DNA from: Nitrospina sp.
GTDB taxonomy: Bacteria > Nitrospinota > Nitrospinia > Nitrospinales > VA-1
Direction of reading: 5' to 3'
NCBI GenBank assembly: GCA_018673915.1
Contig: JABHBK010000067.1
Span: forward strand, 59,292 to 123,291
Length of the DNA: 64,000 nucleotides
A model generated the notes under the pieces. The model saw only the letters and a list, made by a program, of their open reading frames with translations. It had not been told where the DNA came from and made no database searches. Both the position numbers and the translations under genes were made by a program. Numbering within the stretch: the stretch's first letter is position 1; the number at the start of each line of letters is the position of its first letter. This document shows positions 7,719 to 16,745 of this stretch, piece after piece.

Positions 7719-10400
7719 TTGGCCGAAGAAGAAGAAAAAGAAACTAAACATAAAGAAGGGGAATTTGACGAGCATATCTCGTACAGTTTTCTCTTTTTTA
7801 CGGTATCAGCGATCACACTTTTTGTTACGCTTTGGGCGTTTTGGGATGATGAGTATTCGCGGCGTGGGTACAAGGTGTATCAGGAGCAGTACTTTAAAGA
7901 ACAGTTTGCGATCGCTGAAACCCAATGGAAAGCAAATAATACAGAAATTAAAGATAAAGAAAAACAGATTGGCGATAACCTTGGCGCAAAAATTAGCAAG
8001 CTCGCTGATGATGATAATTATTTAGCTTTAGTTGAAGAGGTTCGTCTCAAGCAGATCACATTGGATGAGGCAAAGGAAAAAAAGAAATTTGCGGGAAGTC
8101 ATGTAGATGAAGCCTATTACTATTATAAAAAGGCGCTGCATGAAGGGGAAAATTATGATGTGCAAATAGCAACTTTGCATTCTTTCCAGGAGGAAGTCGA
8201 ATCATATGATCCGATAATTCTCGAAAAACAAAAAATTCTCAATGAAGCTGAGAATCGACTTCTTACGGTAAAAGCAGAGCAAATAAACTTAGAAAAAGAG
8301 CTTGCGGATATGACCCGTGAGAAAGGTCAATTAGAGTTGACCATGGATTTTTATAAGCCGTTTCCGTTTTTCTGGAAGCCTGCTGAAATCCTGCAAACAG
8401 TAATTCCCGGGTTTGGGGTAAATAGTTTTAAAGAAATTATTTACCGGGTAGACCGGTGTATGACATGCCATATTTCTTATCAGGATGAACACTACAAAGA
8501 TTTTGAACAGCCTTTAAAATCACACCCCAATCTCGACATCCTTATAAAGAAGCATCCGCCTGAGCGTACAGGTTGTACATGGTGCCACTTGGGTCAAGGC
8601 ACTGTTACAGCTCCGGCTGAACATGCCCACGGTTCTCACCATGAAACAGACCAGACGGTGGAAGTCAATGAGCCAATCTTACATGGCAAGCTTCAACAAG
8701 CCACATGTCGAAATTGTCATGCGGAGGTTATCGACCTGGAAGGGGCTCCAGTCCTATCAAAGGGAAAGAGACTTTTTGTTGAGTTGGGTTGTCATGGTTG
8801 TCATTTGGCCGAGGGTTATGCCCAGGAAGCTAAAGTAGGCCCCCGATTAAATAGAATTAAAAGTAAGGCTGACCCGAGTTGGCTATATCGCTGGGTCAAA
8901 AAACCCAGAGACTATCTCCCCAAAACGAGAATGCCGGAATTCAAGTTTGATGAGAAAGATGCCTTGGGGGTAACCGCTTACCTTTTGGCGGCTTCAGAAA
9001 ATAATTATGAATTACCCGAAAAATTTGAATCAGGTGATGCGGACAAGGGTAAGAAATTGTTCGAGTCTGTGGGCTGTCAGGGCTGTCATCAGTTGAATGG
9101 CAAGGGAGAAACCTTCGCTCCAGATCTTAGCCGTATTGGTAATAAGGTGAATGCAGATTGGCTGGTGACATGGATCAGCAGTCCGCACAACTATAATGCT
9201 AAGAGCCGAATGCCTGACCTTCGATTGAATGTGAGCCAGGCTTCGGATATAGCCTCCTACTTAATCCAGTTTGGCAAAAAAGAGGTGATTCCAGGGCTGG
9301 AAGCTAAATTAAAAGATCCTGAATTGATCGCCCATGGTGAAACTGTGGTTCGGCGCAGGGGTTGTTTTGCCTGCCATGATATCAAGGGTATGGAAAAGGA
9401 GGGGCGTATAGCACCCGAATTATCCTCCTTTGGTCGAAAAATGATTGCTGAATTAGAGTTTGGTGATTCACATATTCCGCATACTTGGGAGGCTTGGGCT
9501 CGAACAAAACTGAAAAAGCCAGATTCTTTTCGAACAGAACGGGTGCTGGATAAAATGCCTAATTTTCATCTGGAGCAAGATGAAATTGACGCTTTGGTTG
9601 TTCTCTTGAAGGGGTTCAATGGAACTAAAGTTCCTGAAAAATACCGCAAAATACTTACTGAAAAAGAGCAGACGATTGAAACAGGTCGTCGTTTGATAAC
9701 CAAATATAATTGTCGAGCTTGCCATAATGTAGAAGGAGAAGGCGGACGAATTCAGAAATATTTGAAAGCTAAAGCTCAATATCCCCCACCATTGGAAATG
9801 GGAAGTTATCATGTAGGGGAGCGCCTAAGAAGCTCATGGTTATTCTCTTTCTTGAAAGAACCGACTCCTGTTAGGACATGGATCAAGGTGAAAATGCCCA
9901 CCTTCTTTTTCTCCGATAAAGAAGTGAGAGATTTGACGGCATATTTTGAGGCTTTTTCCCCTGCTAGTGAATATGAAGTGGGTGTCCACAAAACCAAAGA
10001 TAGTGTTGTAGCGCAAAAAGGTGCTGCTATGGTTACCTACATGGATTGCGGTCGTTGCCACGATGATGGTCAAAAAGGTATTGAATTTTCATTGGCCAGC
10101 GAAAGACTTCGGCAGGATTGGATTCCGAAATGGCTTAAAAATACCCGGGAAATGATCCCTTGGACTCCGATGCCTTCGCATTGGGTTAAAAAGGGAGACA
10201 AGTTTACTGTGCCAACCAAATACAGTGAGATTGAAGTAGTGGGCGATGTTGATGCGCAGGTAGATACTTTAAAGGACCTGATTGTTGCCTATAATACTGC
10301 TGAGCTGGATTTTGATGTAAGCCTGGGTGAGGATGAAGACGATGAGGGTGGTGAAGAGGGGGGAGATGATGAAGACGAAGAGGAAGATGAAGACGAATAG
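7719..10400 (+). CDS. Membrane-anchored octaheme cytochrome c of the bc complex
   Basis: This 893-aa protein starts at TTG, 22 bp after subunit IV. Residues 1-20 are acidic, one membrane helix lies at 22-42, and a long coiled coil spans about 60-205. Eight CxxCH haem sites follow, with first cysteines at 247, 286, 330, 358, 453, 549, 665 and 777. From Cys358 on the protein is a chain of class I cytochrome c domains. Their likely axial methionines lie in repeated RMPEF/RMPDL/KMPNF/KMPTF segments (about 405, 498, 613 and 726). The C-terminus is a run of Asp/Glu (about 867-893). It probably carries electrons from the Rieske/cytochrome b core to a periplasmic acceptor, replacing cytochrome c1 or f. 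Confidence 0.9.
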   Translation: MAEEEEKETKHKEGEFDEHISYSFLFFTVSAITLFVTLWAFWDDEYSRRGYKVYQEQYFKEQFAIAETQWKANNTEIKDKEKQIGDNLGAKISKLADDDNYLALVEEVRLKQITLDEAKEKKKFAGSHVDEAYYYYKKALHEGENYDVQIATLHSFQEEVESYDPIILEKQKILNEAENRLLTVKAEQINLEKELADMTREKGQLELTMDFYKPFPFFWKPAEILQTVIPGFGVNSFKEIIYRVDRCMTCHISYQDEHYKDFEQPLKSHPNLDILIKKHPPERTGCTWCHLGQGTVTAPAEHAHGSHHETDQTVEVNEPILHGKLQQATCRNCHAEVIDLEGAPVLSKGKRLFVELGCHGCHLAEGYAQEAKVGPRLNRIKSKADPSWLYRWVKKPRDYLPKTRMPEFKFDEKDALGVTAYLLAASENNYELPEKFESGDADKGKKLFESVGCQGCHQLNGKGETFAPDLSRIGNKVNADWLVTWISSPHNYNAKSRMPDLRLNVSQASDIASYLIQFGKKEVIPGLEAKLKDPELIAHGETVVRRRGCFACHDIKGMEKEGRIAPELSSFGRKMIAELEFGDSHIPHTWEAWARTKLKKPDSFRTERVLDKMPNFHLEQDEIDALVVLLKGFNGTKVPEKYRKILTEKEQTIETGRRLITKYNCRACHNVEGEGGRIQKYLKAKAQYPPPLEMGSYHVGERLRSSWLFSFLKEPTPVRTWIKVKMPTFFFSDKEVRDLTAYFEAFSPASEYEVGVHKTKDSVVAQKGAAMVTYMDCGRCHDDGQKGIEFSLASERLRQDWIPKWLKNTREMIPWTPMPSHWVKKGDKFTVPTKYSEIEVVGDVDAQVDTLKDLIVAYNTAELDFDVSLGEDEDDEGGEEGGDDEDEEEDEDE

Positions 10401-10461
10401 GCTTGCTCTGGTTACATAATAGTCTTATTATTAATCATTAATTATTGATTGAGAAAATAAA

Positions 10462-10644
10462 ATGGGAAATTCAGGGCTTGAAAACTTTCTTTTAATTGCC
10501 ACAAAACCAGACAATATCCCAATTGGTACTATGTTGATTTTTGTGGGATGGGTATTTTGGGTTGCTGTGGCCCAGATGATCAAACATGACAAATGGATAA
10601 AAGAAGGTAAAAAAGAAAAAGTTTGGGATGAAATGATAAAGTAA
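10462..10644 (+). CDS. 60-aa single-helix membrane protein in the bc cluster
   Basis: This small protein has one predicted membrane helix (about residues 22-41) and a strongly basic C-terminus rich in Lys. The family was not recognised. It lies between the octaheme cytochrome and the Mrr-like gene. Its stop codon directly abuts the next GTG start, so translational coupling is likely. By position it could be a small accessory or assembly subunit of the quinol oxidase. Confidence 0.6.
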   Translation: MGNSGLENFLLIATKPDNIPIGTMLIFVGWVFWVAVAQMIKHDKWIKEGKKEKVWDEMIK

Positions 10645-11166
10645 GTGGCTATTTTTGTTATTTCCTTTGGTGCATTTTTTATTGGCATCATCCTTATTTT
10701 TTCTTTGAAAAAAATGTCTCCCCCCGCTCCCCAGGAGCAAATCCACTTCGATAAGCCATCCGATGTTCCTATCTATCTTTCCGATAGAGAAGCTTTTAAA
10801 TCAAAATGTGTTGAATTTCTGGAAAAATTCCACCTGGAGTATGTTCACTCTGTATGGGCGGACGACCATGAATTGGAAATTGCTCTGAATGATGTGACAC
10901 CGGTAGTCGGTGGTGCTTATCTGGCCCTTTGTATTATCGACCCACCAGGAAAAACGGTCAATGCGATTAAGGTCAGGGGCTTCCTTGACACGGTGAAGGG
11001 GGAGGGCGCATCCCGAGGGATTTTAATCACCACAGGATATTTTACCAATGAAGCTATCAATTCAATTGAAGATGAACCTGTTGAATTGGTAAATGTGGTT
11101 TCTTTTATATCTTACCTCAAAAAATTTGGCCTTTACGAAAACTCATCCCATCCGTCTGATACTTAG
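10645..11166 (+). CDS. Membrane-anchored Mrr-fold (restriction-endonuclease-like) protein, probably catalytically inactive
   Basis: This 173-aa protein begins at a GTG that immediately follows the stop of the 60-aa gene. A membrane helix (residues 3-22) is followed by an Mrr/PD-(D/E)xK-like domain (about 50-165). The recognisable part is KGEGASRGILITTGYFTNEA (about 118-137). The strand that normally carries the catalytic Q/E-x-K reads LALCIIDPP here, so the nuclease centre appears lost. Membrane anchoring and its place in a respiratory operon argue against a restriction role. Function unknown. Confidence 0.6.
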   Translation: MAIFVISFGAFFIGIILIFSLKKMSPPAPQEQIHFDKPSDVPIYLSDREAFKSKCVEFLEKFHLEYVHSVWADDHELEIALNDVTPVVGGAYLALCIIDPPGKTVNAIKVRGFLDTVKGEGASRGILITTGYFTNEAINSIEDEPVELVNVVSFISYLKKFGLYENSSHPSDT

Positions 11167-11323
11167 AATCGAAAAATCCCCAAAGTTTTTATTACTATCA
11201 TTCCTGGCTAACATTCTTTAATGCATCAAGGATGCTATCCATCATGCTTGAAAATAAATAGGAGGGGTTAATAAGCCTTTTCATTGGTTTATTTAGGCTC
11301 CGGGCCTGTGTTATTATCGAGTA

Positions 11324-12193
11324 ATGAAAATTAGCGAAAAATTAAATTCTTCGACCCCTGTTTTTTCTTTTGAATTTTTTCCTCCAAAAGATTCCGATGG
11401 TTTTGCAACATTATTTGAAACGATTGCCCGACTGAAAGCTTCTGCTCCGGCTTTTGTTTCGGTTACTTACGGGGCCGGTGGCAGCACGCGTGAAAAAACG
11501 GTGAATTTAGTAGGAAATATTAAGAATACAATTGGTATAGAAAGTATGGCCCACCTTACCTGTGTGGGGCATGACCAACAGGAAATCCGTTCAGTGCTCG
11601 AAAGTTTAGATGCGCAAAATATTGAGAATATTCTGGCACTTCGGGGAGATCCTCCTCAGGGGGAGGAAAAATTCATAAAGACGGAAGGTGGTTTTGAGTA
11701 TGCCGATGAGCTTGTGTCCTTTATTAAAAGTAGTTTTTCGTTTTGTATAGGTGCTGCTTGTTACCCTGAAGGACATGTTGAATGTAAGGATCTTGACCGT
11801 GATATAGAAAATTTGCAACGCAAAGTGGATAGTGGAGTAGATTTCCTCATCACCCAGTTGTTTTTTGATAATAGGCACTATTTTGATTTCCTGGAAAGGG
11901 CACAAAAGAAAAATATTAATGTTCCAGTCATTCCAGGAATCATGCCCATTTTAAATCTCAAACAGATTCAGCGGTTTACCAAAATGTGCGGAACAAATCT
12001 TTCTGAACAGTTAATGTCCAAATTTGAAGGAGTTCAGGACGATAATGAAAAAGTTCGGCAAATTGGTATTAATCATGCCATTTCCCAGTGCAAGGAATTA
12101 TTGGAGAACAAAGCTCCTGGCATTCATTTTTATACTCTAAATCGATCCAAAGCAACTTTGTCCATATTAGAGGAACTTAAAGAGTTCGCGTGA
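11324..12193 (+). CDS. metF: Methylenetetrahydrofolate reductase
   Basis: This 289-aa cytoplasmic FAD enzyme reduces 5,10-methylenetetrahydrofolate to the 5-methyl form for methionine synthesis. Family hallmarks are FEFFPPKD near the start (residues 15-22), YGAGGSTRE (48-56), HLTCVGH (77-83), LALRGDPP (102-109) and the C-terminal PGIHFYTLNRS. Its length is typical of bacterial MetF. Its last codons overlap the next gene by 4 bp, so translation of the two is probably coupled. Confidence 0.95.
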   Translation: MKISEKLNSSTPVFSFEFFPPKDSDGFATLFETIARLKASAPAFVSVTYGAGGSTREKTVNLVGNIKNTIGIESMAHLTCVGHDQQEIRSVLESLDAQNIENILALRGDPPQGEEKFIKTEGGFEYADELVSFIKSSFSFCIGAACYPEGHVECKDLDRDIENLQRKVDSGVDFLITQLFFDNRHYFDFLERAQKKNINVPVIPGIMPILNLKQIQRFTKMCGTNLSEQLMSKFEGVQDDNEKVRQIGINHAISQCKELLENKAPGIHFYTLNRSKATLSILEELKEFA

Positions 12194-12969
12194 GTTTCCC
12201 GGCAATTTCTTATAAGTCAGCAATACTATTTTTTCTGTGGGTGTCGTTATGTATCACGATGCCTGTGTTGGGTCAGGAGTTAGAATCCGGAACCACGGAA
12301 GATATGGTTATGATTCAGGGAGGGACCTTCAAGAGGGGTTGTGACCGCTTCGGACCACAGCATGGCGCTCCGGAACAGAAGGTGCACTTGGATAATTTTT
12401 GGATCGATAAATATGAGGTCACTAATGAGAACTTTGAAAATATTTTTTCGGAACATTTTCTGCGTCGTAGTATTTTTTCGGATTGTGACAATTGTCCCGT
12501 TTCAAAGATAAGTTGGTATGAAGCGGCAGACTATTGTCACTTGGTCGGAAAATCGCTTCCCAGTGAAGCGCAGTGGGAAAAAGCAGCCGGAAGTGGAAGG
12601 GGTTGTGAATTTCCATGGGGTGAAGGGTTCGACATTGTGAACCCACCTGCAAGAGGTGGGTTGAAATTAAATGATAAAGCCTCTCCTGTGGGTTCATTTC
12701 CGCCAAACCAGAATGGACTTCATGATACAGCTGGAAACGTGTGGGAATGGGTTAGCGATTGGTTTTCTATAAGGTTTTATTACGCCGATATCCTGCATAA
12801 TCCCAGAGGGCCAATAAGAGGACTAATGAAAGTTAGAAGAGGTGGGTCCTGGTCCGACTCGGTGATAGCTATGACTTCGGGTTATCGAGACTGGAGTTAT
12901 CCGTTATCCAGAGGGTTTAATGATATCGGATTTCGTTGTGCCATTAACTTGAAAACTCTAGGGGAGTAA
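12190..12969 (+). CDS. Exported FGE-sulfatase (SUMF1) domain protein
   Basis: This 259-aa protein has a signal peptide (about residues 1-29) followed by one SUMF1/formylglycine-generating-enzyme-like domain. Recognisable blocks are MVMIQGGTFKRG, IDKYEVTNENF, SWYEAADYCH, LPSEAQWEKAA, NVWEWVSDWF, RRGGSW and the terminal GFRCA. No sulfatase gene is nearby, and most proteins of this fold are not formylglycine generators, so the substrate is unknown. The GTG start overlaps the metF stop (GTGA). A related lipoprotein lies at 27.7 kb. Confidence 0.82.
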   Translation: MSFPAISYKSAILFFLWVSLCITMPVLGQELESGTTEDMVMIQGGTFKRGCDRFGPQHGAPEQKVHLDNFWIDKYEVTNENFENIFSEHFLRRSIFSDCDNCPVSKISWYEAADYCHLVGKSLPSEAQWEKAAGSGRGCEFPWGEGFDIVNPPARGGLKLNDKASPVGSFPPNQNGLHDTAGNVWEWVSDWFSIRFYYADILHNPRGPIRGLMKVRRGGSWSDSVIAMTSGYRDWSYPLSRGFNDIGFRCAINLKTLGE

Positions 12970-12971
12970 AC

Positions 12972-13700
12972 TTGATAACCCAGGTTAAGTTGGATTATAT
13001 CAACCGAGTCATTGATGAATGCCTGGATGGTGACGCATTGGAATTGAAAGGCAAATTTCTCGGGGATGAAGGGGTGGAGGCCCTGGTACAAACAAATCGT
13101 ATTCTTGACGTAGAAAATCTGGACCTGTCTCGTAATAAACTGACATGGCGCGGAGCCCATCATCTTTTTCACTGTAACTTATTTAAAAATTTAAAAAGAT
13201 TATATATTGGCGAAAATAATATTTCTGATAAAGGTATAAAGGAACTACCCTCCGCTGATTTTGCAGAAAATCTTTCCCTCTTGGATTTACGCTATAACAA
13301 TATTGGGCCTGCCGGGGGGTTGGCAGTGGTCCAGTCTGAGAAATTTAGGAAGCTTCAGGTTTTGATTTTTCAGGAAAACCCTGTAGGGGATGAAACCCTG
13401 ATAACTCTGGCAAAAGCTCCTACTTTTGCAAACTTGAGAAAATTGAATTTTTACAGAACGGATATAACCCCGAAGGGTATTAAAGTTCTAGCCAAATCTA
13501 AGGTGTTACAAAGGGTTAAGCAACTAAACATTGCTAGAAATTATCTCCATTTGGAATCTGCCCGTCTCCTGGGCAATACTAAAACCTTGACCAATATTGA
13601 AACCTTGCTCATGTATGACACAGGTATAGGTGATGCCGGGGTCAAGGCCATCATGGAATCTGAGTCATTTTCCAAACTAAAAACTCTCAGAGTAACCTGA
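12972..13700 (+). CDS. Leucine-rich-repeat protein, ribonuclease-inhibitor type
   Basis: This 242-aa cytoplasmic protein (no signal peptide) starts at a TTG 2 bp after the SUMF1 gene. From about residue 45 to the end it is a series of RNI-type leucine-rich repeats of about 25-28 residues. They alternate L-x-x-LDLxxN strands with helices such as GIKELPSADFAENL. Such proteins usually bind other proteins. It resembles the larger LRR protein at 45.4 kb. Partner unknown. Confidence 0.8.
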   Translation: MITQVKLDYINRVIDECLDGDALELKGKFLGDEGVEALVQTNRILDVENLDLSRNKLTWRGAHHLFHCNLFKNLKRLYIGENNISDKGIKELPSADFAENLSLLDLRYNNIGPAGGLAVVQSEKFRKLQVLIFQENPVGDETLITLAKAPTFANLRKLNFYRTDITPKGIKVLAKSKVLQRVKQLNIARNYLHLESARLLGNTKTLTNIETLLMYDTGIGDAGVKAIMESESFSKLKTLRVT

Positions 13701-13737
13701 TCAGTTTTTATCCTCTTAATACCAAAACAGTTTAGTT

Positions 13738-15738
13738 ATGGACGTTAAACCTTGTAAGTCCTCCTGGTATGTGGGCGCCAGTTCACTGGCGTTGCTCACC
13801 TTTGCTGCCTATTTTTCCACATTCCAAAATTTATATATTTGGGATGATGATCTCTATTTAACGCAAAATCCATACTTAAATGATTTTGATGGTCTGAAGC
13901 GATTATGGTTTGATGTGGAAGCCATGCTCCAATACTATCCAATGGTATTTTCCAGTTTTTGGATTGAGAAAAAAATTTGGGGGTTGGATCCGGCCGGGTA
14001 CCACGTAACTAATGTTTTGATCCATTGTATGAATGTTGTTTTACTTTGGCGCATCCTGGTTTTTCTGGAAATTAAAGGAAGTTGGTTAGCGGCAGCCATA
14101 TTTGCTATTCACCCGGTTCAGGTTGAATCGGTAGCATGGATTACGGAAAGAAAAAACCTTCTTTCCGGTTTCTTTCTTTTCTTATCACTTTATTCATTTT
14201 TGCGATTTTATAAACCTGTTCAACCTTCGGAATCAAATATAAGAAAAACCAAAATTTGGTCTATTTACGGACTGTCAATATTGTTATTTCTTTGTGCATT
14301 ATTGAGTAAAACCGTAACTTGTACATTGCCTGCCATTATTCTTCTGATTTTTTGGTGGAAAGAAAACCGAATCTGCAAGGAAGTAGTTTTTCTGACTATT
14401 CCCTTTTTCGTTGTGGGATTATGTTTTGCCTTTTTAACAGCTTGGCTGGAAAAATATCATGCTGGTGCGTTAGGGCCAGATTGGGATTTTTCTGTTTTGG
14501 ATAGGTTTCTTATTGCAGGAAGAGCTTTATGGTTTTATATCGGTAAATTAATTTTCCCCTCTCCGTTAATTTTTATTTATCCGCGCTGGATCATTGATGA
14601 TTCCATTTGGTGGCAATATGTCTATCCTTTGGCATTTTTAGCATTAATTTGTTTATTTTGGCTGTTGAGAAATAGAATAGGGAGAGGCCCACTAGCAGGA
14701 ATTTTATTTTTTTCAGGCACACTTTTTCCTGCACTGGGATTTTTTAATGTTTATCCCATGTTGTTTTCCTTTGTGGCCGATCATTTCCAATATATTGCTT
14801 GCATTGGGGTGATTGTGATTTTCTCTAGTGGTCTGGTAAGAGTGATGGACCGGTTGCAACCTTTTTTGCATTGGGGAGTTGTAATAAGCCTTTTAATGTT
14901 GTTGGGAAGTTTGACTTGGTTTCAAAGTCATATATACAAAAATGTTTTTTCGCTTTGGACGGATACGATTAAAAAAAATCCGGGTGCTTGGTTGGCTCAT
15001 AATAATTTAGGTGTGGAATATGAAAGTTTAGGAAAGATGAGTTTGGCAATCAGTTCCTTTGAAACTTCCTTACAGTACAAACCTGATTTTCATATGGCTC
15101 ATTATAACCTTGGTAATATCTATAAAAAACTGGGTAAATTTAAAGACTCGGTGAGTCCATATAGGAAAGCATTGGAAATAAACCCAAATTACTATCAAGC
15201 ACATTTTAATCTGGGTTATGCCTATCAATCTTTAGGTCAATTAGGGGATTCCATAGAATCCTATGAGAAAGCCTTAGCGATAAACCCAGGATATTTTAAG
15301 GCCCAATTTAATCTTGGGAATGCTTATCGAGATTTAGGACGGTTGGAAGAGGCTATGGAAATATATGAGGAGGCTAGGGCGGTAAATTCAGTTTTTTATG
15401 TGACTCATTTTAACCTTGGAAATACTTATCGAGATTTAGGGAGGTTGGAGGAAGCTGTAGAATCTTATAAGATTGCGCTAGTCTCTAAACCCGATCATTT
15501 GTTGAGCTTGATCAATATGGGAAATGTTTTAAACCAATTAAATAAAAATCAACTGGCTGTTAACGCTCTAAGTAGGGCTATAGAATTAAGCCCCGATGAT
15601 ACAAATGCTCGCTACAGCCTGGGGGTTGTATATGCTAAGACAGGGCAATTGGAAAAAGCCAGGAAGGCGTTTGAAGCGATCTTGCGGCTTGAACCTAATG
15701 ACCTAAAAGCTAAGAATGAGCTAAACAAGATGAGGTAA
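13738..15738 (+). CDS. TMTC-like polytopic membrane protein with C-terminal TPR array
   Basis: This 666-aa protein has an N-terminal membrane part (residues 1-420) with about nine to ten helices. Early segments read IWDDDLYLTQNPYL and AIFAIHPVQVESVAWITERK, typical of the TMTC/GT-C glycosyltransferase-like family. Residues 425-660 are seven or so TPR units, with repeated HFNLGNTYRDLGRLEEA-type helices. Lumen-facing GT-C plus TPR proteins often act in protein glycosylation. That fits the glycosylation genes 1 kb downstream, but it is an inference. Confidence 0.8.
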   Translation: MDVKPCKSSWYVGASSLALLTFAAYFSTFQNLYIWDDDLYLTQNPYLNDFDGLKRLWFDVEAMLQYYPMVFSSFWIEKKIWGLDPAGYHVTNVLIHCMNVVLLWRILVFLEIKGSWLAAAIFAIHPVQVESVAWITERKNLLSGFFLFLSLYSFLRFYKPVQPSESNIRKTKIWSIYGLSILLFLCALLSKTVTCTLPAIILLIFWWKENRICKEVVFLTIPFFVVGLCFAFLTAWLEKYHAGALGPDWDFSVLDRFLIAGRALWFYIGKLIFPSPLIFIYPRWIIDDSIWWQYVYPLAFLALICLFWLLRNRIGRGPLAGILFFSGTLFPALGFFNVYPMLFSFVADHFQYIACIGVIVIFSSGLVRVMDRLQPFLHWGVVISLLMLLGSLTWFQSHIYKNVFSLWTDTIKKNPGAWLAHNNLGVEYESLGKMSLAISSFETSLQYKPDFHMAHYNLGNIYKKLGKFKDSVSPYRKALEINPNYYQAHFNLGYAYQSLGQLGDSIESYEKALAINPGYFKAQFNLGNAYRDLGRLEEAMEIYEEARAVNSVFYVTHFNLGNTYRDLGRLEEAVESYKIALVSKPDHLLSLINMGNVLNQLNKNQLAVNALSRAIELSPDDTNARYSLGVVYAKTGQLEKARKAFEAILRLEPNDLKAKNELNKMR

Positions 15739-15780
15739 GAATCTTCTATTGATTTTCTTTAGGCTGAATGGAGCCCTTCT

Positions 15781-16467
15781 TCAAGCATGCCGATCATTCA
15801 GCCAGGGTTCCGCCGTGTTGGAATAGCCTCTTTTTTCCCAAAATCCAAGTTCATCTTGATCGCGAAAAATTATCTCGCCGATCCACTTAGCTCCCTTCCA
15901 AGCATAGAGTTGTGGAGTGATCATCCTTACTGGTCCGCCATGTTCAAGGGGTAAGGGGTTATTTTCCCATTGGTGAACCAGTAACACATCATATTTCATG
16001 GCTTCTTCCAATGGTAAATTCGTTGAGTACCCATCCCAGGCTTTGATATAGACAAACTTGGCGCTGGGGAGAACCTCACAATATTTTGCGATATCAGAGA
16101 ATTTCACCCCTTTCCAGGTGTTATTCAACCTGCTCCAGGTGGTGACGCAATGAAAGTCAGAAATGTCAACGGTTTGAGGTAACTGAAGGAACTCCTCCCA
16201 ATTAAAGGTTTTAACCGTTTTAACTAGACCTGAAACGGTAAGGTTCCAAGTGTATTCGTCCAGTTCAGGGGTGACCCCCAAATCCAGCACAGGCCAGTTT
16301 TCTACCACTCTTTGGCCGGGAGGGATTGTCGGGTTACCATCCCGATTCAATTCCCCTTCACCTTGAGGAATCTCACCCTTCAAGGCTTGTTTCTCTTGAA
16401 AAGCCTTGCGATATTCGATCAGCCGTTCTCGGCCCTTTATTTTTTTAGAGTTGGGGTCGTATGACAT
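15781..16467 (-). CDS. Sulfite-oxidase-like molybdopterin oxidoreductase
   Basis: This 228-aa protein is a single oxidoreductase molybdopterin-binding domain of the short COG2041 type. The molybdenum-ligand cysteine is in DFHCVTTWS (about residues 104-112). Downstream family blocks are HGGPVRMITPQLYAWKGAKW (about 179-198) and the C-terminal GFWEKRGYSNTAEPW. No Tat signal peptide and no dimerisation or haem domain is present, so it may be cytoplasmic. The substrate is unknown. It is convergent with the TPR gene (43 bp apart). Confidence 0.85.
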   Translation of the reverse strand: MSYDPNSKKIKGRERLIEYRKAFQEKQALKGEIPQGEGELNRDGNPTIPPGQRVVENWPVLDLGVTPELDEYTWNLTVSGLVKTVKTFNWEEFLQLPQTVDISDFHCVTTWSRLNNTWKGVKFSDIAKYCEVLPSAKFVYIKAWDGYSTNLPLEEAMKYDVLLVHQWENNPLPLEHGGPVRMITPQLYAWKGAKWIGEIIFRDQDELGFWEKRGYSNTAEPWLNDRHA

Positions 16468-16745
16468 GAAATCTAGAAAAATACTCGTAAGTTAATAAAT
16501 AAAACACTAATATTTAAAAACACCTTAGGTGTCCGTGCCGGTTTTTTTTAGGTCAGCTCGATAATTAGATGAAGATCCAGCCCGTTGGTTACAGATTTAT
16601 TTGAGAAGGTCCTGCGCGATGGTTTCAACCAATTCCTACATTTTAGCCACCCATCCCAAAGCTCTAAATAATAAAGGTTAAGTCCTTTTTCTGTTTCACC
16701 GAAAAAGTAAATGACAACCTATTTTTTACCGGAGCCTCCAGATCC

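Noticed and set aside
16519..16548. ACACC-TTA-GGTGT hairpin followed by a T-run
   Set aside because: The stem is only 5 bp and the T-run starts 9 nt later; too weak to call a terminator.
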